A stretch of DNA of 64,000 nt, from assembly GCA_003669585.1 (NCBI GenBank), contig QWOQ01000008.1, forward strand, positions 1-64,000, read 5' to 3'. The position numbers and the translations under genes were made by a program. The notes under the pieces were generated by a model. The model did no database searches and was not told where the DNA came from. It was given only the letters and a program-made list of their open reading frames with translations. Source of the stretch: Planctomycetota bacterium (GTDB taxonomy: Bacteria; Planctomycetota; Planctomycetia; Pirellulales; UBA1268). Positions 1-10,390 of this stretch are shown here, piece after piece (the stretch's first letter is position 1; each line of letters opens with the position of its first letter).

Positions 1-501
1 ACCATCGGTATCGAAAGTCATCGCTCGCTCTACAAGTCGCTCGGGACTTGGAGGCCCGCCAGGTGCTCCACGACCCTCTGGACCACGACCCTCTGGACCA
101 CGACCTTCTGGACCACGACCCTCTGGACCACGACCCTCCGGACCACGACCCTCCGGACCACGACCTTCCGGACCACGACCTTCCGGACCACGACCTTCCG
201 GACCTCCGGGCGGCATCGGCGGACGGAATTCATCATCGGTTAACATGCCGTCATTATTTGTATCGAGCGAAAAAATCGCAGCGGTTGCATTTTTGATCTC
301 CTCGGCACTCAACTGGTGATCGTGATCGGCGTCGAGGGCTTCGCGGAGTTGATCGTGAGGAGGGTGATGATGATCGCCACCATTTTCCGGTCGCCTCGGC
401 GGACCGTCACGGCCTTCGGGCGGTTGACTCATCGCAACTCCCACGATTCCCACAACAAGAATCCCACACACTGTGCCGACAATCGGCCATCTACGTTTCA
501 T
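1..501 (-). CDS. Secreted EF-hand protein with PEGRG tandem repeats (3' end beyond window)
   Basis: Manual minus-strand translation: MKRRWPIVGTVCGILVVGIVGVAMSQPPEGRDG...LDADHDHQLSAEEI...FSLDTNNDGMLTDDEF...(PEGRG)x9...FDTDG. Signal-peptide-like N-terminus and EF-hand loops; open to the window edge, hence absent from the ORF track. Confidence 0.85.
   Translation of the reverse strand, partial: MKRRWPIVGTVCGILVVGIVGVAMSQPPEGRDGPPRRPENGGDHHHPPHDQLREALDADHDHQLSAEEIKNATAAIFSLDTNNDGMLTDDEFRPPMPPGGPEGRGPEGRGPEGRGPEGRGPEGRGPEGRGPEGRGPEGRGPEGRGAPGGPPSPERLVERAMTFDTDG
69..203. repeat. Nine tandem copies of a 15-bp unit (cacgaccYtcYggac), in-frame coding repeat
   Basis: Direct reading: nine consecutive 15-bp units in four sequence variants, all encoding the same pentapeptide on the minus strand. 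Confidence 0.97.
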
Positions 502-636
502 AAAAAACTCCTTCACCATTTTGGACTTTTTCCTCTCGTAACTTTTTATATTTGACATCACACACGCTTGACGCATTCTTTTGAACGTCCAACCCTCTCA
601 AAGGTTTTTCCACAGAATCCGTTTTCTCAGATTTCG

Positions 637-1941
637 TTATTCTATCTGCTCAGAAACACAATAAAGAAAACGATTCGAACGCACAAACAGTTCACCATTA
701 CTGATGGCCGGTGTCGCACTAAAGTCACTTGTATCACTCTCAAAACGATTCTGCGCGAGCACTTCAAACCGCGGTTTTGCCGGCAAAACAAGTACTCCGT
801 CGTATCGAGTTACCACGTAGATCCTCTCGTTTGAAAACACCGGTGAAGCGTAAACGGGTCGGCCACCCGACTTAATTTCAGCCACTCTCTCCCGATAAAC
901 ATCTTCACCCGTTTTGGCGGAAATACAAAAAGCCTGGCCTCGATCGTCAATCCAATAAAGGTGCTCGTTGTACAACAGCGGAGTGCCGACATAGGAGCTA
1001 CTTCGTCCGTTCCAAAGGACATTCGCCTGCGTTACATCTCCGACACCCCCAGCTGTCATCGCAATACTGGCCACTGGACGACCACCAAAAGCGTAGAGCG
1101 TTTGAGCATTCACTTGAATTGTAGGTGAAACATTTCCAGACAACGATGTCTGGCAAAACCAGCGAAGCTTTCCCGTTTGTAAATCAAGTCCCCAGACCTC
1201 CTGCGGAACAGCAACCACAAGTTCCTGAGATCCATTCGCAAGAGAAACAATGCTGGGGGTTGTATAGGCGAGTTCGAGCGATGCCGCCTGACTCTTCCAG
1301 ATTTCTAAGCCAGTCTTTTTATCCAACGCACGGATTGACTGGCTTTCTTCGGCGCAGTTCACAATCACTTTATCTGCGTGAAGAATAAGACTCGATCCAG
1401 ATCCCCACCGACGATTGCTCGATTCTTTTCCGACAGCGACTCGCCATAATTCTTTTCCCTCAAAATCGAATGCCACAACTCCCGCTTTTCCGAAAAATGC
1501 AAAAACACTTTTGCCATCAGTCACCGGTGTATTACTGGCATAACCGTGTTCTGTAAGAAAACCTTCGTAGGCGTCCTCGGTTTGGTTGTCATTGATCGAA
1601 CGCGTCCATCGAATCGATCCGTCTGTGCGGAGAATGCAGACCAAGTGACGTGCGAGTTTCGAAGGATCTCCAATCGGCTCTCCAGGAACTCCATACCCCG
1701 AATAGCACGTCACAAAAACGGAGTCTCCCCACACGATCGGGCTGGATGAGCCTGCCCCTGGCAGGGCGGTCTTCCAACGCAGATTCTGAGTTTCAGAAAA
1801 CAGCTCCGGAACGCTGCTTTCAGCAATCCCAGAGGCATTCGGACCTCGAAACTGAGGCCACTCTTCAGCAACAAGCAACTCAGACCACACTCCACAGAGT
1901 ATGGAAAAAAACCCCAACGTTCTCCACACATGTATCCGCAT
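637..1941 (-). CDS. PQQ-binding-like beta-propeller repeat protein, secreted
   Basis: MRIHVWRTLGFFSILCGVWSELLVAEEWPQFRGPNASGI...; repeated W/G blade motifs. The ORF extends to 2112 but the signal peptide suggests a start at 1941. Confidence 0.85.
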   Translation of the reverse strand: MRIHVWRTLGFFSILCGVWSELLVAEEWPQFRGPNASGIAESSVPELFSETQNLRWKTALPGAGSSSPIVWGDSVFVTCYSGYGVPGEPIGDPSKLARHLVCILRTDGSIRWTRSINDNQTEDAYEGFLTEHGYASNTPVTDGKSVFAFFGKAGVVAFDFEGKELWRVAVGKESSNRRWGSGSSLILHADKVIVNCAEESQSIRALDKKTGLEIWKSQAASLELAYTTPSIVSLANGSQELVVAVPQEVWGLDLQTGKLRWFCQTSLSGNVSPTIQVNAQTLYAFGGRPVASIAMTAGGVGDVTQANVLWNGRSSSYVGTPLLYNEHLYWIDDRGQAFCISAKTGEDVYRERVAEIKSGGRPVYASPVFSNERIYVVTRYDGVLVLPAKPRFEVLAQNRFESDTSDFSATPAISNGELFVRSNRFLYCVSEQIE

Positions 1942-1990
1942 CGTGCCGACCTTTTCTTGATTGAGCATTTTGTACCGTAATGATTGAAAT

Positions 1991-3208
1991 CTATTCAACA
2001 ACTCGACAGGCATTGTTTTTCTTAAATACTTCGGGGCGCGCAATTGACTGTCCTGTAAATTCAATATGACAGTCCAGAGGCACATCGATCGACGCATCCG
2101 ATGGCACATCAATGGTCGCCTTTACAATATTGCCTGAGCGTTCGATTTCACTGGCCTCACATGGCCCAATCTGAACCCAAGAGGGCTTGCCTGCGGGCAA
2201 TACACCGCGTTTTGCTTTTTCCGGATCGAGATGAATTGTCACGAGTTGGCGACTGTTTCGCTTGAGTGTAACGGGTTCTACCCGACTGATCACTGCGATC
2301 AATTGACTGGCTCCCTCTGCATTATCGCGAATCGGACCATATCCCATGCGCGTCATGCCGCGATTGTTTCGCATGTCTGGTACGCCAGCGTAGCCGCCAA
2401 TGATGTAAGGAAATTTTCCGGGGGTTGCGTGGTAGTGATAACCTCGCTCTCGATCCTCATGACCGTTGCACGCGTCTAACGCCAGATCGCTTTCAATATC
2501 CATGGCACGGCGACCTTTTGCTTCATACGGCCCATGAACCGGGAATCCATCAAATGCAAATCCGATCACGGGAGAGTGCTGATTTGAATCGTCTGGAAAT
2601 GGGCTTTTTACACAGGTCGGATACTTGTGGTAGTGGTAGACACCTCTCATCTCTGGATGCCCACAACAACTGTCAAGCCACACTTCGCTATAGCCTTCAA
2701 GGGCGTTCATGCCCCCTTGTTCAAAAGGATTGAAAAAGACAACGCCGTTGATGGCAGTGCCGATTGGACCCATTGGAAGACGCGTGATGTGTTCCGCCTT
2801 CCGCGGCAACAGCGGCAGATAAAATGTGAAGTCATGAATTCGGATTGTGTTTGGGTTTCCACTATTGGGGAAATCGGCTGTCGGATGATTGGGGTATCCC
2901 TGACTGCGAATAATAAGCGAATGCTGATCGTGCGAGATGCGCACTTCATCAATGGCGTCCCTGTTTGAATCCCGCATGTGGTACGAAAACAGATCCACGT
3001 AGCGCTCGCCATCGAGGAGAAAATAGACCGGCTTGTCGGCTGTTTTTCGAACGAACCATCGACCTCCAATTCCTTCGAGGTCTTCTGGTTTTTCCTCCGC
3101 CGCAAGCATGCATGCTCCTCCTGTAGCACACAGTAAGATCTCAAACAGCACCCGCACTAGAAGCCAGGCTTTGCTGAATGATTTGAGACGAAAGCGAGCA
3201 TCTGTCAT
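1991..3208 (-). CDS. YHYH domain-containing secreted protein
   Basis: Contains GVYHYHKYPTC and GYHYHATPGKFPYIIGGY; likely start MTDARFRLKSF with signal peptide. Confidence 0.8.
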   Translation of the reverse strand: MTDARFRLKSFSKAWLLVRVLFEILLCATGGACMLAAEEKPEDLEGIGGRWFVRKTADKPVYFLLDGERYVDLFSYHMRDSNRDAIDEVRISHDQHSLIIRSQGYPNHPTADFPNSGNPNTIRIHDFTFYLPLLPRKAEHITRLPMGPIGTAINGVVFFNPFEQGGMNALEGYSEVWLDSCCGHPEMRGVYHYHKYPTCVKSPFPDDSNQHSPVIGFAFDGFPVHGPYEAKGRRAMDIESDLALDACNGHEDRERGYHYHATPGKFPYIIGGYAGVPDMRNNRGMTRMGYGPIRDNAEGASQLIAVISRVEPVTLKRNSRQLVTIHLDPEKAKRGVLPAGKPSWVQIGPCEASEIERSGNIVKATIDVPSDASIDVPLDCHIEFTGQSIARPEVFKKNNACRVVE

Positions 3209-3657
3209 ACAAAAGAGCCTCTGTTCCAGAGCGGCAGAAATTGTTCTCCTCTTGTGAGACAGCAATGGGTGCACGCCTATTGAAACGATTGAAGTGGGAC
3301 TCATCGTATTTCTCAACATCATTTTTTTCGACATCTCTATTTCCTGTGAAGGATTTCAAACGGGGTACGATCGTAAAGGTTGTGTCGAATCGATTCATTG
3401 TTCTTCGAATTCATGCACTCTTTGTTTTTTTCTTCAGGCCCCATGCGAATTTACTTCTGCGATCTACTCACGAAAACAGCTTTTTTTAAGCCTGTTTTTC
3501 TTTTTTAGCCTGTTTCCCACCCGGCGCGACTGCGTGAGCTAAGCTTTCAGGATTCCGAGAAACGTCTCGCTTTCCCTAAGGCTAAACGATTACGGAAAAC
3601 TGGTTTCAACAGACGAGAGATGCGTTCATAACGGATTTCAGGGCAAACCACACGCAG

Positions 3658-6051
3658 ATGGCCGACACCGACGACACTCTTGAATTTGTTCGCGAGTTTC
3701 TGATCGAATCGACTGAAAACCTTGATCAGCTCGATCGAGATCTCGTTGCGCTCGAAGAGAATCCCGCCGATCCAGAACGTCTTTCGAGTATTTTTCGAAC
3801 CGTTCATACGATCAAAGGCACCAGCGGATTTTTTGGATTTTCGAAACTCGGCGCAATCACTCATAGTGGCGAACATCTGCTCGGCCGACTTCGGGATGGA
3901 AAAATCGTTCTGAATGCGCGGGTCGCAAGCGTACTTTTACAACTCGTTGACTCGGTACGATCCATTCTCGATACCATCGAGAAAACAGGCTCCGAGGGGG
4001 ACGCAGACCTCCGAGAGCTTTCTCGTACGCTTTCCCGTGTGGCCGACGAGGAGATTGTGGTCACTCGGTTAGAGAGTGGAAAACCTGTTTCCGTTGTTGC
4101 AGTCGAATCGTTCACCGCGAAAACTGAGCCTCGTTCAACTCCTGTTTCCGATCTCAGCGATTCCCCAAAAATTCCGGCAGCGCCACTTCAAGCCATTGAG
4201 CCACAAGTACTCGATGATTCAAACGGAAATAATGCCGCTACCGTTTCTGTTCCACACGATGTGGTTTTGAGTGAGTCTCCCGCGAGCGAATCGCAGGTTC
4301 TTATTCCCGTTCAAACAATGCCCACAAAGTCTAGGAAATCTCAGGCACCGGTTGCCGATGCGTCGATCAGAGTTGATGTTGGACTGCTCAGCTCAATTCT
4401 TGATCTCGTTGGTGAACTGGTGCTGGCGCGAAACCAACTCAGCGCCGCGGCTGGTTCCCGCGATCCGGCACTTCGGAGCGTTGTGCATCGCATTCACACC
4501 GTGACGGGTGCGTTGCAGGAAGTCGCAATGAAGACTCGCATGCAGCCGATTGAACAGGTTTTCTGCAAGTTTCCTCGCATTGTTCGCGATCTCGCCAAGC
4601 AATGCGGAAAGGAAGTGCAACTGATCATCGACGGTGCCGACACGGAACTCGACCGTTCGTTGGTGGAAAATATCCGTGATCCCCTCACGCACCTTATTCG
4701 CAATGCCGTCGACCACGGAATCGAACCTCCTGATGTGCGAATCAGTCGAGGAAAACCTTCTACCGGTAGACTTTTTTTGAGAGCCTTCCATGAAAGCGGT
4801 CAGGTGACCGTTGAGGTAGAGGATGACGGTCACGGTATTGCAGTTGACGCAGTGCGTCAAAAAGCCGTCTCGAAAGGGCTTGTCTCCCTCGAGGCTGTTG
4901 CTGCAATGTCAGACGATCGTGTGATGCAATTTATTTTTGAGCCCGGTTTTTCAACTGCTGCAAAGGTCACTGACGTCTCGGGACGCGGCGTCGGCATGGA
5001 TGTCGTAAAAACCAACATTGAGTCAATCGGTGGTACGGTCGACCTGGTCAGTCGTCCGGGCGCTGGCACCACTATTCGAGTGCGTATTCCTCTCACGCTC
5101 GCAATTATTCCCGCTTTGATTATCACATCTGGTTCGGAGCGGTTTGCAATTCCGCAGGCGTATGTCAAGGAACTTGTAGCGATGCGCAGCGATCGTACCG
5201 GCCCTTCAATCGAAGGTCTCGACGGTGCTCCTGTGGTGCGGATTCGCGATCGTCTTTTGCCGGTGATTTTTATTGATTCTTGGTTGGGACTTCGGAAACC
5301 CAATACACCGCGATCAAAGAGCGGGATGGTTGTCGTTGTACACGTAGACGATTACGAATTTGGACTCGTGGTCGACGGCGTAACAGCCGACGAGGAGCAC
5401 GTTGGTGCTGCAGTCGAAACGGCGAGCCTCTGGATCATCGTTGTCAAACCGATTGGAAGTCTTCTTGCGCCGCTGGGGCTCTATGCTGGTGCAACCGTCA
5501 TGGGTGATGGAGGAGTGGTTCTCATTCTTGACCTGCGTGGTATTGCACTTTCAGCTGATGTTCCGGCACGCGTCAGAAAAAATGAAGACTTGGCCCCTCG
5601 CCGCATTGAAATGGCTTCACGCATCCGTCCTCAGGATGCTGCAAGGTATCTCGTCTGTGAGACTGATGCTGGACGAAGAGTCGCGGTTCTGCTGGAGCAC
5701 GTGGAACGGCTTGAGGATTACGACTCCTGCGAACTTCAACTTGTTGCTGGCAGAACCGTAGTACAGAGGCTCGGATTTTTTACGCCCCTGACTGATCTCG
5801 ATGATTTTCTCTGTGGACAGTTGCGACCTCTTGAATCCTCGTATGTCACTGCCGTCATCCTTTCAAATGCTGTCGGCGGAGGGGGCTTGAGCGTGAAACG
5901 AATCATTGATGTCGTCGAGGCTGAGTCATTGCTTCAGACCTCGATTGCTTCGCCAGGGGTGCTCGGCACTCTCTCGCTCGGAGGCCACGCCACGGAAGTC
6001 CTTGATATTCGCGCCGTTTCACAAGCTCACCAGGCACTCGTCAACGCGTGA
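3658..6051 (+). CDS. cheA: Chemotaxis histidine kinase CheA
   Basis: HPt (FRTVHTIKGTSGFFGF), dimerisation segment (LVGELVLARNQL), HATPase (HLIRNAVDHGIE) and C-terminal CheW-like domain(s). Confidence 0.95.
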   Translation: MADTDDTLEFVREFLIESTENLDQLDRDLVALEENPADPERLSSIFRTVHTIKGTSGFFGFSKLGAITHSGEHLLGRLRDGKIVLNARVASVLLQLVDSVRSILDTIEKTGSEGDADLRELSRTLSRVADEEIVVTRLESGKPVSVVAVESFTAKTEPRSTPVSDLSDSPKIPAAPLQAIEPQVLDDSNGNNAATVSVPHDVVLSESPASESQVLIPVQTMPTKSRKSQAPVADASIRVDVGLLSSILDLVGELVLARNQLSAAAGSRDPALRSVVHRIHTVTGALQEVAMKTRMQPIEQVFCKFPRIVRDLAKQCGKEVQLIIDGADTELDRSLVENIRDPLTHLIRNAVDHGIEPPDVRISRGKPSTGRLFLRAFHESGQVTVEVEDDGHGIAVDAVRQKAVSKGLVSLEAVAAMSDDRVMQFIFEPGFSTAAKVTDVSGRGVGMDVVKTNIESIGGTVDLVSRPGAGTTIRVRIPLTLAIIPALIITSGSERFAIPQAYVKELVAMRSDRTGPSIEGLDGAPVVRIRDRLLPVIFIDSWLGLRKPNTPRSKSGMVVVVHVDDYEFGLVVDGVTADEEHVGAAVETASLWIIVVKPIGSLLAPLGLYAGATVMGDGGVVLILDLRGIALSADVPARVRKNEDLAPRRIEMASRIRPQDAARYLVCETDAGRRVAVLLEHVERLEDYDSCELQLVAGRTVVQRLGFFTPLTDLDDFLCGQLRPLESSYVTAVILSNAVGGGGLSVKRIIDVVEAESLLQTSIASPGVLGTLSLGGHATEVLDIRAVSQAHQALVNA

Positions 6052-6088
6052 CAGACCACTCCGCGACACGAAACTGAAAGTTATTCTG

Positions 6089-6544
6089 ATGAGTTCCCGA
6101 CAATACTGCACTTTTCTCGTCAACGACTGTCACTTTGCAATCGAAGCAGCCGACGTCGCTGAGGTGCTGCGCGCCGGTACGCTGACTCGAGTTCCGCTTG
6201 CGTCACATTCGATTCTTGGTCTGCTCAATCTGCGAGGCCGAATCGTTCCGGTGATTGATCTCCGGCGACGGTTTCAGTTTCCCGAAGCAGATCCAAATAG
6301 GTCTCGAACAAATGTTGTTCTCTCCATGCAGGGAGAGTGGTGCAGCCTGCTTGTCGATGAACTGCTCGATGTTGTTGATATCGATGATGATCGAATCGAA
6401 CACCCAACGGCGGAATCGCCTGAGCCTCATCTTGACGCCGTAGTTGGCATTTATGCAGACGAAAGTAAGCTTGTGCACATGCTGGAACCGCAGCGAATTC
6501 TTCAATCACTCGTGATTCATCGCCCGCGGGGAGGAATCGTCTGA
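6089..6544 (+). CDS. cheW: Chemotaxis coupling protein CheW
   Basis: CTFLVNDCHFAIEAADVAEVLRAG...ILGLLNLRGRIVPVIDLRRRF motif; lies directly after cheA. Confidence 0.92.
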   Translation: MSSRQYCTFLVNDCHFAIEAADVAEVLRAGTLTRVPLASHSILGLLNLRGRIVPVIDLRRRFQFPEADPNRSRTNVVLSMQGEWCSLLVDELLDVVDIDDDRIEHPTAESPEPHLDAVVGIYADESKLVHMLEPQRILQSLVIHRPRGGIV

Positions 6545-6663
6545 AGTGCATTTGATTTTTACTCAGATTGAAGCACGCTACGGTGTTCACGTAGTGACAT
6601 CTATGAAAACTCCTGACAGACCTTTGTTCATAAGGGTTCCGTTTAAGAAAGAAAGAGATCGTT

Positions 6664-8841
6664 ATGGTTGATCATTCAGAAAAGAACCGAGATTCGGACA
6701 AGGCCTCACACAAGCAATCAAGCGCGCTCAAAAGCGTTTTAGGATTTCTTACCAATCGACTTTTGCTCGCTCTTTTAGCGGTATCTCTATTGCCGTTGGC
6801 ATTCATGGCCATTGCCACTTACCGCTCAGCATCAGACGCTTTGCAATATCAAGTTGAAAACCAGATTGAAGTTGTCCGCACAATCACCGCCAAGGGGGTG
6901 GAGCGATATTTCTCGAATCTCGAAGATCAGTTGCGAGTTGCTGCTGAAGATCGCATGTTTCTTGAAGCTCTCACAAATTTCCGCACGGGTTTTAATTCCA
7001 TAATTCCTGAAAATTCCCCTGACGCGAAGAACATGACCTCTGTTCGTCGAGATCTTGAAACCTACTACTCTGGCGAATTCTCAACCGAATATCGAAAACG
7101 CAACACGACCGATCCTTCCACACGACCGCTCGTCGATTCGCTCGGTGATAATGGGGCAATGCTCCAGTACCTCTATATTCGTCAAAATGAAAATCCTCTT
7201 GGCATGAAAGGTCAGCTCGATACCGCTCCGGACGATTCCGCCTATTCCAAAACTCACGCGATCTACCACCCGATCCTACGCAGCATGTTGAAACAATACG
7301 GCATTTACGACCTGTTTCTCATCGACGCTGAAACTGGAAACATTGTCTACTCCGTTTTCAAGGAAATCGACTATGCAACGTCACTCCGTACCGGCTCATT
7401 TTCGAGTACGAATCTTGGCAGATCGTTCCAAGAAGCAATCAGCGGTGGTCGGCGAGATTCAGTGGCCTTTGCTGATTTTGAACATTATTTACCAAGCTTT
7501 CTTTCTCCCGCGGGATTTATTGCGGCACCAATCTACGATGGACGGACGCTGACCGGTGTGGTCGCGTTTCAGATTCCCGTAGACAAAATGAACGCTGTCA
7601 TCGGAGAAACAACTGGGATGGGGCAGACAGGAGAAACCTATGCTGTTGGTTCCGACCGCCTATTTCGAAGCGATTCCAGATTTCTCAAGGCGCTTGAGGT
7701 TACCACTACAATTATTAATCCCAGCGTAAAAAATGATTCTTTTGCTATTCGCAATGCACTCGATGAAGGAAAAAGCGGGACGGGTCAAACAACCGACTAC
7801 CGAAACATTTCTGTTCTCTCGTCGTGGGCTCCGATAACCATTCATCGTGATGAAGGAGCCGGTCGCAAAGGTATTGTCTGGGCGATCGTATCGAAAATTG
7901 ATGCCGCAGAAGTGTTCTCACCGATTCAACGACTCGGAAACTTTGCAATGATTATTTTCGCAGTCACAGCCATTGCTGTGCTGCTTGTTTCGGCGAGTAT
8001 TGCACAAAGTTTCACACGCGCGGCTCGTCGCCAAGCAGCCCTTGTTGAGGGTATTGTTGACAACACGCATGCTTTAGCTGGTGCTTCCGAGGAGCTTACG
8101 AGTGTCAGTCAGCAAATGAGTGCTGCTGCTGAGGAAACGACTGCGCAGGCGAATCTTGTTTCGGCAGCCGCAGAGCAGGTCAGCGGAAATACAAAAACCG
8201 TATCTGATTCTGTCGATAACCTCGTTGCCAGTATCCACGAAATTGCTCGAAGCTCTCAGGATGCAGCAAGTGTTGCAAGGCAATCAGTCGAGATGGCCAG
8301 CATCACCTCTCGCACCATGGATGCTCTCGGCAAAAGCAGCGCTCAGATCGGACAAGTCGTGAAAGTCATCACAACGATTGCCGAGCAGACCAATCTGCTT
8401 GCCCTGAACGCCACCATTGAAGCGGCTCGAGCCGGTGAATCGGGAAAAGGATTTGCGGTGGTTGCCAACGAAGTCAAAGAATTAGCTCGCGAAACTGCCA
8501 AGGCCACCGAGGATATCGGTTCAAAGATCGAAGCGATGCAAAGCGATACCCAAGCTGCCGTAAAAGCCATTTCAGAAATTAGCGCAGTGATTGAAAAGAT
8601 TGATGCTCTCCAAACCAAGATTGCGACCGCCGTCGAGGAACAATCGGTTACCACCAGTGAAATTAGCCGCAACATTTCCGAAGCAACTGCCGGTTCAACC
8701 GAGATCGCACAGAACATTGTTCAAGTTGCGCAAGCCGCACAAAGCACCGCTGAAGGTGCTTCAAACACGCAGGTCTCCTCGCAAGAACTTTCTAGGATGG
8801 CTCAGAACCTGCAACGGCTTGTCGAGGAGTACCGTGCCTGA
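6664..8841 (+). CDS. Methyl-accepting chemotaxis protein with Cache-like sensor
   Basis: Two TM segments flanking a large periplasmic domain; signalling hairpin tip [37 protein letters not shown]. Confidence 0.94.
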   Translation: MVDHSEKNRDSDKASHKQSSALKSVLGFLTNRLLLALLAVSLLPLAFMAIATYRSASDALQYQVENQIEVVRTITAKGVERYFSNLEDQLRVAAEDRMFLEALTNFRTGFNSIIPENSPDAKNMTSVRRDLETYYSGEFSTEYRKRNTTDPSTRPLVDSLGDNGAMLQYLYIRQNENPLGMKGQLDTAPDDSAYSKTHAIYHPILRSMLKQYGIYDLFLIDAETGNIVYSVFKEIDYATSLRTGSFSSTNLGRSFQEAISGGRRDSVAFADFEHYLPSFLSPAGFIAAPIYDGRTLTGVVAFQIPVDKMNAVIGETTGMGQTGETYAVGSDRLFRSDSRFLKALEVTTTIINPSVKNDSFAIRNALDEGKSGTGQTTDYRNISVLSSWAPITIHRDEGAGRKGIVWAIVSKIDAAEVFSPIQRLGNFAMIIFAVTAIAVLLVSASIAQSFTRAARRQAALVEGIVDNTHALAGASEELTSVSQQMSAAAEETTAQANLVSAAAEQVSGNTKTVSDSVDNLVASIHEIARSSQDAASVARQSVEMASITSRTMDALGKSSAQIGQVVKVITTIAEQTNLLALNATIEAARAGESGKGFAVVANEVKELARETAKATEDIGSKIEAMQSDTQAAVKAISEISAVIEKIDALQTKIATAVEEQSVTTSEISRNISEATAGSTEIAQNIVQVAQAAQSTAEGASNTQVSSQELSRMAQNLQRLVEEYRA

Positions 8842-8913
8842 TCGGATAACCATGTTTCACGTCGTGCGGTGATTGTCTTCAGTGTGGCATGACGCAGCGC
8901 GGCGGAGATTCCT

Positions 8914-10368
8914 GTGAAGGCACTCATTGTCGATGATTCAAAGCCAATCCGCAGCATCATCACGAGAGTGCTGACGGGGCTAAAGTTCGAATGCTTCGAG
9001 GCCACCAATGGCGATGAAGCTCTCGAAGTGCTCGGCCGAATTTCAAAACCCAATCTTGTGACAATCAATTGGCACATGCCGCAGATGGACGGCATTGAAT
9101 TGATCCGAAGACTGCGGAGCAGTCCACTTCATCGCAATCTTACCCTGCTGATGATTTCATCGGAGCAGGATCGATCCAAAGTTGAAACCGCAATAAATAT
9201 CGGCGCAAATGACTATCTTTCCAAACCCTTTACAGCCGCCGCACTCATTCGAAAACTGGTCGATCTAGGTGTGTGCACCACACAGGATGTTGCATCCTCA
9301 GGCGCCTTTCCACGCGGCCAGATTAAAGTGATGCTGATCGACGATTCGGCTGCAATCCGTTCTGTTCTGTCGAGCGTTCTCTCTTTGGATTTGGAGCTTC
9401 GGGTTGTTGGAATGGCCGTTGACGGTCAAAAAGGCCTCGACATGGTTCGTCAGAATCCGCCTGATGTCGTGCTCTTGGACGTAGAAATGCCGGTGATGGA
9501 TGGACTCACGACACTGCGACTCCTCCGGAAAAGCCATCCGAAACTTCCTGTCATCATGTTTTCGAGCCTCACCGAACGCGGTGCAAAAGCAACACTCGAC
9601 GCCCTTGTGGCAGGGGCCAATGACTATGTTGCCAAACCAAAGGGAAATTCATCGACGGAGGTTGCCGACAAAATCCGTTCTGAGTTAATTCCAAAAATTA
9701 AAGCACTTGCTCCCCGAACCGTCGCAGAGTCGTTGGCTGCAATTGCCGTTGCACCGCGTCAGGCCACTCGCACCGCCCACAAAGAGGCGATTGCGGGTGT
9801 CGTCGTTGGCGTATCAACCGGGGGACCGAGTGCGCTTGCTGATCTCCTTCCCGCTTTCGTTTTTTCGTCAGGTGTGCCGGTGCTCATTGTGCAACATATG
9901 CCCCCGCTCTTTACAGCACATTTGGCCGAACGACTCAGTAAAATATGCGGCATGCCAGTGCGCGAAGCGCAGCACGGTCAACTGCTCACCTCAGGTGATG
10001 TGCTCCTAGCACCCGGTGGTGTTCATATGGAAGTGATTCGAGATCTCTCTGGATTTCGAATTGCACTGACTCACGGACCTCTGGAAAATTCCTGTAAGCC
10101 TTCCGTCGATGTTCTGTTTCGTTCAGCGGCAGTTGCATGGGGCCCAAAAGTCCTCGGTGTCATTCTTACCGGCATGGGAAAAGACGGGCTCGTCGGTTGC
10201 GAGTCGATCTCAAAAGCTGGCGGTGAAATTCTTGCGCAGGATGAGATTTCAAGCGTTGTCTGGGGAATGCCAGGCCATGTCGCACGAGCCGGACTTGCCG
10301 ACGCAGTGCTGCCACTTTCACAAATGGGGATGGAGATCAGCCTGAGGCTCAAGCGTCGCGGATTGTAG
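8914..10368 (+). CDS. cheB: REC-CheB fusion: N-terminal receiver-like domain plus protein-glutamate methylesterase (REC + CheB)
   Basis: GTG start. Two receiver domains (KALIVDDSKPIR... and IKVMLIDDSAAIR...) then CheB catalytic domain: GVSTGGPSAL, VQHMPPLFTAHLAERL, ILTGMGKDGLVG. Confidence 0.93.
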   Translation: MKALIVDDSKPIRSIITRVLTGLKFECFEATNGDEALEVLGRISKPNLVTINWHMPQMDGIELIRRLRSSPLHRNLTLLMISSEQDRSKVETAINIGANDYLSKPFTAAALIRKLVDLGVCTTQDVASSGAFPRGQIKVMLIDDSAAIRSVLSSVLSLDLELRVVGMAVDGQKGLDMVRQNPPDVVLLDVEMPVMDGLTTLRLLRKSHPKLPVIMFSSLTERGAKATLDALVAGANDYVAKPKGNSSTEVADKIRSELIPKIKALAPRTVAESLAAIAVAPRQATRTAHKEAIAGVVVGVSTGGPSALADLLPAFVFSSGVPVLIVQHMPPLFTAHLAERLSKICGMPVREAQHGQLLTSGDVLLAPGGVHMEVIRDLSGFRIALTHGPLENSCKPSVDVLFRSAAVAWGPKVLGVILTGMGKDGLVGCESISKAGGEILAQDEISSVVWGMPGHVARAGLADAVLPLSQMGMEISLRLKRRGL

Positions 10369-10390
10369 ACCTTGATCTCGGGAACAGTTT

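Noticed and set aside
69-203. Short regular repeats as a CRISPR array
   Set aside because: Units are contiguous 15-mers without spacers and are in frame within a coding sequence.
30-296. ORF-track entries 30..236 (-) and 48..296 (+) over the repeat
   Set aside because: Frame shadows of the 15-bp repeat; the minus frame encoding the EF-hand/PEGRG protein is the coherent one.
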